Source: Ottowia thiooxydans DSM 14619 (GTDB lineage Bacteria > Pseudomonadota > Gammaproteobacteria > Burkholderiales > Burkholderiaceae_C). From it: a stretch of 64,000 nucleotides of DNA. The notes under the pieces were generated by a model that saw only the letters and a list, made by a program, of their open reading frames with translations, did no database searches and had not been told where the DNA came from. A program made the position numbers and the translations under genes. The DNA is taken from positions 310,001 through 374,000 of the forward strand of contig NZ_KE383943.1 in the NCBI RefSeq assembly GCF_000422885.1, written 5' to 3'. Positions within the stretch are counted from its first letter, which is position 1, and each line of letters starts with the position of its first letter. Below, one piece after another: positions 57,935 through 64,000 of this stretch.

Positions 57935-58939
57935 ATGAATCAAAAAAAATCAAAGTCCACCTCTGCCAGCAGGCTTAGGATGGCCATCGGCTTGTTGTGC
58001 TGTGCCGCCATTTTTCAGCCTATCTCCGCGCTTGCGGACTACCCGGAAAAAGTGATCCGGCTCGTGCATCCGTACGCCGGGGGTGGCGCGGGCGATATGC
58101 TGACCCGTGAGCTCGCGGAAGGATTGAAGACCGCATTCAATGGTGCTGCGGTCATCACGGAAAACAAGCCCGGAGCCGGTACCATCGTCGGGGCCGTGAC
58201 AGTGGCCGGCTCTCCCCCAGATGGCTATAACCTCTTGATGATCGGCCCGGCAACGCATGTGATCATGCCGCTTATCAATCCAAAAATTCCCTACAACGCC
58301 AAGAAGGACTTTGACATCATCGGTATGTGGGGCGTTATTGGCAGCATGATTTCAGTGAATGCGGCAACACCTGTGCATACGGTACGTGATCTGGTCGACT
58401 ATGCAAAAAAGAACCCCGGAAAATTGAATTATTCCAGCGCAGGTGCCGGGACCGGCCCGCATCTTGGGGGGGAAATGTTCAAGGACCTGACGGGGACGCA
58501 GATCACCCACGTTCCCTATAAAGGCGCGTCTCCTGCCGTATTGGCGCTGGTGAGTGGTGAAGTGGAGGTGTCCTTCGTCAATACGCCTCCCCAGGTGCCC
58601 TTCGTCAAAAGCGGAAAAATTCGGCCTTTAGCGGTGACCACTACTCAACGTTCACCGCTTTTGCCGGACGTTCCCACGACAGCAGAAGCAGGCTTTCCAG
58701 GCATCCTTTCGGAGTCTTGGTACGGCGTTGCTGCGCCCGCAGGTACTCCTGCGGATGTAAAAGCAAAAATCCTTCGCGGCATGCGCGCTGCGGCCGCAGA
58801 TCCTGTGCGTCGGGCGCGACTAAGCGCAGCGGGTATAGAGCTGCGCGTCACAGACGCCAAGGAGCTCAGCGACTACATTGATGCTGAAGAAAAACGCCTC
58901 AAGCCGGTACTCACCCGGCTTGACATCAAGATGGAGTAA
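57935..58939 (+). CDS. Bug-family periplasmic receptor
   Basis: A 334-residue TctC/Bug receptor from ATG 57935 with an N-terminal signal (LCCAAIFQPISALA). Receptor text: VIRLVHPYAGGGAGDMLTRELAEGLKTAF, GAGTIVGAVTVAGSPPDGYNLLMIG, AGAGTGPHLGGEMFKDLTGTQITHVPYKG. No tctAB lies beside it, so it must use a membrane component encoded elsewhere, perhaps the tctBA at 29-31 kb. CGGAGA precedes the start. It follows the small hydro-lyase subunit by 31 bases. Confidence 0.92.
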   Translation: MNQKKSKSTSASRLRMAIGLLCCAAIFQPISALADYPEKVIRLVHPYAGGGAGDMLTRELAEGLKTAFNGAAVITENKPGAGTIVGAVTVAGSPPDGYNLLMIGPATHVIMPLINPKIPYNAKKDFDIIGMWGVIGSMISVNAATPVHTVRDLVDYAKKNPGKLNYSSAGAGTGPHLGGEMFKDLTGTQITHVPYKGASPAVLALVSGEVEVSFVNTPPQVPFVKSGKIRPLAVTTTQRSPLLPDVPTTAEAGFPGILSESWYGVAAPAGTPADVKAKILRGMRAAAADPVRRARLSAAGIELRVTDAKELSDYIDAEEKRLKPVLTRLDIKME

Positions 58940-58941
58940 TC

Positions 58942-59958
58942 ATGGGAAATACTCTGAATGATGATGCCCGACAGCGTGTGCTGGTGACCGCCAAGAGCGT
59001 AGCCAACTGCGATGCGGCTATTGCCATGATGCGCGACGCGAAACTCGACGTCGTGATAAAGAACACGCCGATGCCGATTGATGAGGCATGGCTCAAGGAG
59101 CAGGTACACGACATAGACGCTCTTGTGTTCGCAATGGAGCCTATGGGGGAGAAGGTACTTCAGGCAGCCAATCGATTGAAGCTGATCGCGCGGCCGGGGG
59201 TAGGGTACGACAACGTCGACATCGACTTTGCCACCAGGCGCGGTATTCTTGTGAGCACAGCCGCGGGAACGAATGACCAGAGCGTGGCGGATTTTACTTT
59301 TGCACTCATGCTGGAAGCTATGCGAGGGGTATCGCGAGCGTCCAATGGCGTGAACCAGGGTGGTTGGGATCGCGTTACAGGAACCGAACTCTGGAAGAAG
59401 ACGATAGCGGTGATCGGCATGGGCCGTATCGGCAAGGGCGTGGCGCGGCGCGCCCGGGGGTTCGACATGGATGTCCTGGCGGTGGGCCGCGAGCCCGACC
59501 ACGACTTTGAGCGTGCGTACGGTGTTCGTTATTGCTCACTGCAAGAAGCGTTGAGCAAAGCCGATATCGTCTCGCTTCATCTGCCGCTGAATCCATCTAC
59601 AGAGGACTTGATAAATAGTGTCACGTTGGGGCAAATGAAACCAGGCGCTTACCTCATCAACACAGCGCGCGGCGGGTTGATAGATGAGCAAGCCCTGGTT
59701 GAAGCGGTTGGCAGTGGCCAGCTTTCTGGCGCCGCGATAGACGTGCTCCGTGAACAAGGCGCGGGCAGCAAAAGCTGCTTGATTGGGGTGGACGGAATTA
59801 CGGTGACGCCCCATATGGCTACATTCACCCACGAATCTATTGAACGTGTGGCGATGTCAGTCGCTGAAAGTGTCATAGCGGGATTGCGCGGAAATATGCC
59901 AAGGCATGTAGTCAATCCCGGTGCATGGACTTCGCAGCCCTTTGTATCAGCGCCATGA
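58942..59958 (+). CDS. D-2-hydroxyacid dehydrogenase
   Basis: A 338-residue NAD-dependent D-isomer-specific dehydrogenase. Nucleotide-binding text: KKTIAVIGMGRIGKGVARRARGFDMDVLAVGREPD. Catalytic Arg in INTARGGLIDEQALVEAV, Glu in DVLREQG and His in VTPHMATFTHESIERVAMS. Members oxidise D-2-hydroxyacids such as D-malate, D-glycerate or hydroxyisocaproate. Starting two bases after the Bug stop, it is the last gene of the cluster and probably uses the hydro-lyase product. Confidence 0.92.
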   Translation: MGNTLNDDARQRVLVTAKSVANCDAAIAMMRDAKLDVVIKNTPMPIDEAWLKEQVHDIDALVFAMEPMGEKVLQAANRLKLIARPGVGYDNVDIDFATRRGILVSTAAGTNDQSVADFTFALMLEAMRGVSRASNGVNQGGWDRVTGTELWKKTIAVIGMGRIGKGVARRARGFDMDVLAVGREPDHDFERAYGVRYCSLQEALSKADIVSLHLPLNPSTEDLINSVTLGQMKPGAYLINTARGGLIDEQALVEAVGSGQLSGAAIDVLREQGAGSKSCLIGVDGITVTPHMATFTHESIERVAMSVAESVIAGLRGNMPRHVVNPGAWTSQPFVSAP

Positions 59959-60083
59959 CTGAGACGACCACAGGTTCTCGCAACATGAAGCACTCGTGAC
60001 GTAGGGCCTCAGGCTGCCTGACCTCGGCGTTGGTGCGTTCTACTGCTACGAATCAGGTCACTCTGAGCTGGTATAACTTTGCG

Positions 60084-60671
60084 ATGTCCTTAGCGTTGTT
60101 ATCCACAGCCGATTTCATTTCAATTGCATTGCGTAACCCCGTCAATGCACAACTGCTCGATCGCCTTCGTGGTCTGGATATTCCTCAGTGCTACCTGACG
60201 GCCGGATGCCTGTTCCAGGCCGTGTGGAACATTCATTCGGGCCATTCTGTGGAGTGGGGCGTCAATGACTACGACGTCTTTTACTTCGATGACTCAGACC
60301 TGACTGAGGAGGCGGAAGACCGCGTAATCGTGCGCGCGTTGAAGGCCACTGCAGATCTAGGTGTGAAGATTGAAGTGCGAAATCAGGCGCGAGTGCACCT
60401 TTGGTACGAAAGACGGTTCAAAGCCGCGTATCCCCAGTTGCGCCACGCCCGAGAGGGCATTGATCGCTACCTGGTCGCATGCACCCGCGTAGGGATCGAT
60501 GTCGCTACTGGCGAGTTGTACGCACCTGATGGGTTGGATGATTTAGCAGCAGGGGTGTTGCGGCCCAATCCTCTGTACCCAGATGCCCGGCAGTTTGAGG
60601 GCAAGGCGCGTAGCTATCAGGAACGGTGGCCTTGGTTGAAGATTGACTCACCGCACGGCCAGGTACCCTAG
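60084..60671 (+). CDS. Nucleotidyltransferase-like protein (DUF925 type)
   Basis: A 195-residue protein from ATG 60084 (MSLALLSTADFISIALRNPVNAQLLDRLRGLDIPQCYLTAGCLFQAVWNIHSG in abbreviated text: LTAGCLFQAVWN and WGVNDYDVFYFDDSDLTEEAEDR). The DYDVFYFD region supplies the paired acidic residues of a nucleotidyltransferase active site, typical of NTP_transf_6/DUF925. It lacks other known domains. The stop overlaps that of the convergent protease by four bases. Confidence 0.85.
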   Translation: MSLALLSTADFISIALRNPVNAQLLDRLRGLDIPQCYLTAGCLFQAVWNIHSGHSVEWGVNDYDVFYFDDSDLTEEAEDRVIVRALKATADLGVKIEVRNQARVHLWYERRFKAAYPQLRHAREGIDRYLVACTRVGIDVATGELYAPDGLDDLAAGVLRPNPLYPDARQFEGKARSYQERWPWLKIDSPHGQVP

Positions 60672-62635
60672 TTGGGCCAAGCGTAATACGCACCGCCCTC
60701 AAATTTCCATTCAGGATAGGTCGCACGCACGAAGTCGGATTCAGCCTTGCTGGCTGTGTAGAAATGCACACCATTCTTAAGATGGAAGAATCTGTATACC
60801 TCCTCGGCATTGTTGCCAGCTTGAGGCTGCGCATACCAGGCGGGTCCTTCGTACTTGAACTGCGGATACGTGGTGAGAACGAAATCGCGCTCCCCGGGAC
60901 TAATCGAATAAAAATGAGCGCCCGTTTGCACGTTGAAGAATCGGTAAACCGGGGCAAGGCTTGGCCCGGTCTGAGAGAACGCTTTGAACCTCGGGCCTTC
61001 GTAGATGAAGACAGGGTAGGTGGCCATTACGAAGTCTCGCTCCAACACACTGTTCGTGTAAAAGTGCGCGCCCGTTGATGGGTTGAAGAACCGAAATACC
61101 GGAGTGAGTTTGCCCTCCGGCGTCGAAGAGTTGGCCGCCCCAAGCCAGCGCTTCAAGCCTGCCTCGTAAGCAAGGTCAAAACGCCCGTACTGGCTACTGC
61201 GCGTTAGTGCGCAGATGTTCCGAGTTAGTGACTGCAATTGTCCGATCACATACTGTTTGCCATTCTTCTCCTTGAATAGCGGACTGCCGCTGCTACCGCC
61301 TTCGGTTGTCCCGGAGAGCCAGTTGATGTTCAAGAATTTTCCTGTCGATACGTTTGACTCAGTGCAAGAGACCCCCATGCTGGTTGCGGTGCAAATTAAA
61401 AAGTCCTTCAAGTATCCCTCGGAGATTTTCAGCAGATCTCCCCCGGGGTGGTGTATGCCGGTCACAGAGTCCAGGCGCTGAGGGGGAGTGGCGTCCCACT
61501 CCGCAAAATAGACTCCATCAGGAGGCGTTGAGTTCAGACGCAAGAGTACGGTGTCCGTTGAGCCGTTCACGAACAGGAGTGATGCACCGCCAACCAAGTG
61601 GCGTACTTGGGAGTTGACCACCGAAGATCCACAACTGGCGGATCTATAAAACCAGGTTGTCTCCAATGTGGAGGCAACAGCTTGGGTTGAAATACAGTGA
61701 GCGGCGCTTAAAAAATAGGGGGTACGCGTGCCCGCGGAATCTGCGATGAGGGCGCCGCTGCAATAGTAGGCGGCTCCTGCATCTATATAGCTCATGCGAG
61801 CCACCGACTTGGCAGCAGTATCAAATTCACGGCTGCAGGAGGCATCGACATGGCAGCTCGCTGTAGCTGCTTTTGTGATGTTCATATCCGGGTCGGCATC
61901 CTCGGGGAGTCTCCAAAAATGGACGAGCTGAGGAACCGACAGCACCAGCGCAGAACGCGGAATGTCTGCAGGAAGATCTATTTCCAGCGTAACGCGAGGC
62001 CCTTTGACGGTTGGCAGCCAATACAGACGCGCTTCCTGCTCTGGTGTCCCAGCATTCAGGTTGTTCTGGACAGTCTGCGCCAATATGGAGCTGTCAATTT
62101 CCACGGCACGATCATCTTGCGAACCGAACACGCGCACTACGCTGCGCATGGGAAGCATGTGTATCTGCAGGCCAAGGCGTATGCCCTGAGCAGCAGGTGA
62201 TTCAATAGTGAGGCTTGCTGTTTTTTTCCCGTCAGGTCCAGATTGCCAGCTCAGCCTGGCTTGAAATTCCTGCGGCTGCATCGTCGCTTCGACGTTTCTC
62301 GCGGAGCCGATCGAAATAGCGCCTTCTTTCGCAGAAGCGTTGGTTGATTTCTCAAAAGTGCTCAGGCGCACGACGGATGAATCTGCAATGGCCGATTTAG
62401 GCCGCATGACCTCTCGGATTTGCTGGAGGCGGGGGTCCGTAGATTCCGTGAACGTGAGGCTGGAGGGTGGTGCCGCGGATACTGCGCTTGTCCTCTCAGA
62501 TTCCCCGTCGCCACCACATCCTAGAACCGCCCCAAACACCAGGGCATGGGCTAACCAGGCCGCAGTCCGAACAAACCGCGCAGAAACCCTAAGGCTTGAC
62601 ATACTCCCCAGGATCGCTCGATAGCCTCTACGCAT
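60668..62635 (-). CDS. Lysyl-endopeptidase-like serine protease lipoprotein with DUF5648 repeats
   Basis: A 655-residue protein. ATG 62635 is chosen because a GAGG ribosome site lies nine bases upstream; ATG 62602 is also possible. Lipobox VLGC is followed by GGDGESERT. An Ala/Ser-rich region leads to a trypsin-like domain with His in YFLSAAHCIST, Asp in DTVLLRLNS and Ser in GTTEGGSSGSPLF, plus GIHHPGGDLLKIS, text typical of lysyl endopeptidase (Achromobacter protease I). Three C-terminal repeats (61102-60671) read YRFFN..TGAHFYT..ERDFV..TYP.F.YEG, the DUF5648 pattern often found in exported enzymes. Probably on the cell surface. Confidence 0.87.
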   Translation of the reverse strand: MRRGYRAILGSMSSLRVSARFVRTAAWLAHALVFGAVLGCGGDGESERTSAVSAAPPSSLTFTESTDPRLQQIREVMRPKSAIADSSVVRLSTFEKSTNASAKEGAISIGSARNVEATMQPQEFQARLSWQSGPDGKKTASLTIESPAAQGIRLGLQIHMLPMRSVVRVFGSQDDRAVEIDSSILAQTVQNNLNAGTPEQEARLYWLPTVKGPRVTLEIDLPADIPRSALVLSVPQLVHFWRLPEDADPDMNITKAATASCHVDASCSREFDTAAKSVARMSYIDAGAAYYCSGALIADSAGTRTPYFLSAAHCISTQAVASTLETTWFYRSASCGSSVVNSQVRHLVGGASLLFVNGSTDTVLLRLNSTPPDGVYFAEWDATPPQRLDSVTGIHHPGGDLLKISEGYLKDFLICTATSMGVSCTESNVSTGKFLNINWLSGTTEGGSSGSPLFKEKNGKQYVIGQLQSLTRNICALTRSSQYGRFDLAYEAGLKRWLGAANSSTPEGKLTPVFRFFNPSTGAHFYTNSVLERDFVMATYPVFIYEGPRFKAFSQTGPSLAPVYRFFNVQTGAHFYSISPGERDFVLTTYPQFKYEGPAWYAQPQAGNNAEEVYRFFHLKNGVHFYTASKAESDFVRATYPEWKFEGGAYYAWPN

Positions 62636-62789
62636 TACTGCCTCGCTGTATATGTATTTATTTATGGCGCTTCCGAGGGGTTTTATAACATGCTGCAAGA
62701 CCTTGGTACGCGTCAAGCTGAGGTCGAGGCGAGTAGCTTCATACGCGATGTTTTTGACCGCGAACTGGGTCTTGCGCGTTCAGACTCTC

Positions 62790-63194
62790 CTACACGGCCA
62801 CAAGTTGTGCACGGCCTTCACGCGCCAGGTGCCATTCCCATGCCGAGAAGGCAAATACAGTGAAGGCTTGAATCAAAAGGTAGGCTATTCCCAGTTTGGT
62901 AGCGCTGCTCAAACCGGCGGCTAATGCCAGGCAGGCGATCCCCCAGCTTACGTTGCCCCATACAAGAAGATGCAATACCCAGCGTTTGAAATGACTCGCG
63001 AATGCCATCCCTAATAGCAAGGCTACGTAGCCCAGGAGCAGAACGGCGCTGCCTACTAAAAGAGGTACAGCTAAGCCCAGCCAGGAACTGAGCAGTTGGG
63101 GGGCTGCCAATTGCAGCGCGGCCACCACGACACCGATAGCTGCATCCAGCAGCAATATGGCTTTCAGGCCGGGATGATTGACGACGTTTGACAT
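62790..63194 (-). CDS. Four-helix membrane protein, unknown function
   Basis: A 134-residue protein with four hydrophobic helices (AILLLDAAIGVVVAALQLAA, VPLLVGSAVLLLGYVALLLGMAFA, LLVWGNVSWGIACLALAAGL, LGIAYLLIQAFTVFAFSAW). I do not recognise a named family. It lies 81 bases after the stop of the XRE regulator on the same strand, and regulation by or with that gene is plausible. Confidence 0.75.
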   Translation of the reverse strand: MSNVVNHPGLKAILLLDAAIGVVVAALQLAAPQLLSSWLGLAVPLLVGSAVLLLGYVALLLGMAFASHFKRWVLHLLVWGNVSWGIACLALAAGLSSATKLGIAYLLIQAFTVFAFSAWEWHLAREGRAQLVAV

Positions 63195-63275
63195 ATGACC
63201 TCCGTGAGCTCAGACACCGTGCCTGAGTAGGCCCACTTTAAGAAGAGCGCCGCATCCCGTCTATTACCTCAGAGG

Positions 63276-64000
63276 TCATGTAGTCAAGGAACGCATTACC
63301 GTCTCGCTGTCGGCATCAGCAGGGTAGAAGAGCTCGATGCACAACTCCTGCAGGGTCACATCTTGCGGAGTACCGAAACTCGTCACGGTACTGAACATCG
63401 ATAGGCTCGCCATGGGCAAATCCAAGTGGCAAAGTATGAGCAGCCCTTGTCCGCTCGGGTCACGGCGAGATACTTCGCGCATCCCCGGATAGGCCAGCAC
63501 CTCAGCCTCAAGGGCAATCAATTCTGGGTCGCCGCTGCCTTCCACTGCCCGGCGTAAACCGGCCAGTAGATGCGGCGCCCAATTTTCCAGATTGCGCGTG
63601 TAGCGAGCCAAGCCTTCGGGGTGAAGTGAAGCCCGGTACATATTGATCGTAGGCGTACGCAGAGATTCCGGCAGCACACTCGCCAACGCCATGGCTGCCG
63701 GATTCGCCAACACCACGTTCCAGTGCCTGTCCAGCACTATTCCAGGATAAGGATGGTGCGCTTCAAGCAATCGCGTGAGCGCAGCGTGTACAGGTCGCAT
63801 ATCTGGCGCATCCAGGTTCTCGTGAGCGTAGCGCGGTGCGTAACCTGCTGCCATCAACATGACATTGCGCTCCCGGAGCGGAACCTCAAGCTCGCGTGCT
63901 ATGGCTATCAGTACTTCGGGGCTGGGCCTGGAACGGCCAGTTTCAATAAAGCTTAAGTGCCGTGTAGATAGCCCGGCGTCGAAAGCCAGCTGCATCTGGC
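63276..64000 (-). CDS. XRE-family regulator with MmyB-like ligand domain (5' end outside window)
   Basis: The visible 241 or so residues begin inside an HTH: QLAFDAGLSTRHLSFIETGRSRPSPEVLIAIARELEVPLRERNVMLMAAGYAP. An MmyB-like/PAS-like ligand-binding domain follows: YPGIVLDRHWNVVLANPAAM and later WAPHLLAGLRRAVEG. Family members begin about 25 residues earlier, so the true start lies past the window edge. Such regulators control neighbouring short-chain dehydrogenases or membrane genes; here the downstream four-helix protein is the candidate. Confidence 0.9.
   Translation of the reverse strand, partial: QMQLAFDAGLSTRHLSFIETGRSRPSPEVLIAIARELEVPLRERNVMLMAAGYAPRYAHENLDAPDMRPVHAALTRLLEAHHPYPGIVLDRHWNVVLANPAAMALASVLPESLRTPTINMYRASLHPEGLARYTRNLENWAPHLLAGLRRAVEGSGDPELIALEAEVLAYPGMREVSRRDPSGQGLLILCHLDLPMASLSMFSTVTSFGTPQDVTLQELCIELFYPADADSETVMRSLTT

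Overview
The window looks like chromosomal DNA of a beta-proteobacterium of the order Burkholderiales, most likely Comamonadaceae or a close relative. The grounds are the moderately GC-rich composition, the abundance of Liv-type and tripartite tricarboxylate (Tct/Bug) transporters, and the conserved block lpxH, two cyclophilins, a TPR protein, cysS, an AlkA-type glycosylase, accA, tilS and lysC. I found no rRNA, tRNA, CRISPR array or prophage.

Layout. 1-3.6 kb: a Crp/Fnr regulator with a perfect FNR-type box next to its start, and a NarX/NarL-like two-component pair. 3.8-9 kb: a lipoprotein with a 16-copy Pro-Thr-Thr repeat, rarA, and a large lipoprotein of unresolved function. 9-10.7 kb: a ParDE/RelBE-type toxin-antitoxin pair and an AraC regulator. 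10.9-14.7 kb: livHMGF without a binding protein. 14.7-17.9 kb: ribD, hemH and an alpha/beta hydrolase. 17.9-24.6 kb: a second, complete Liv transporter whose binding-protein gene is preceded by a sigma-54 -24/-12 promoter, an IHF consensus site and clustered TGTCT dyads; the sigma-54 activator gene lies directly upstream. 24.9-27 kb: a DUF2239 gene coupled to a MATE exporter behind a paired ACCCGGGT operator. 27.1-32.8 kb: a medium-chain oxidoreductase divergent from a LysR gene, then tctA, tctB and tctC. 32.9-38.4 kb: an S4-domain protein, an alpha/beta hydrolase, a FrnE-like thiol oxidoreductase and a 929-residue Ntn-hydrolase/M1-like fusion. 38.5-49.6 kb: envelope and housekeeping genes (LpxO-like, MtfA-like, lpxH, cyclophilins, cysS, alkA-like, accA, tilS, lysC). 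49.6-54.7 kb: a secreted hydrolase and a zinc-acquisition pair, namely a ZnuD-like receptor with a duplicated CHxHGSxLHC motif and an AztD-like propeller lipoprotein with a Zur-like site. 54.9-60 kb: a probable catabolic cluster of LysR, split aconitase-type hydro-lyase, Bug receptor and D-2-hydroxyacid dehydrogenase. 60-64 kb: a nucleotidyltransferase-like protein, a lysyl-endopeptidase-like lipoprotein with three DUF5648-type repeats, a small membrane protein and an XRE/MmyB regulator that runs off the window.

The best supported regulatory logic is the sigma-54 control of the second Liv system, Zur control of the zinc pair, and a LysR-type operator before the split hydro-lyase. The most unusual proteins are the Ntn/M1 fusion, the AztD-like lipoprotein paired with ZnuD, and the large lipoprotein at 6.7-8.9 kb. 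All assignments rest on reading the sequence and recalled family features; no database search was possible.
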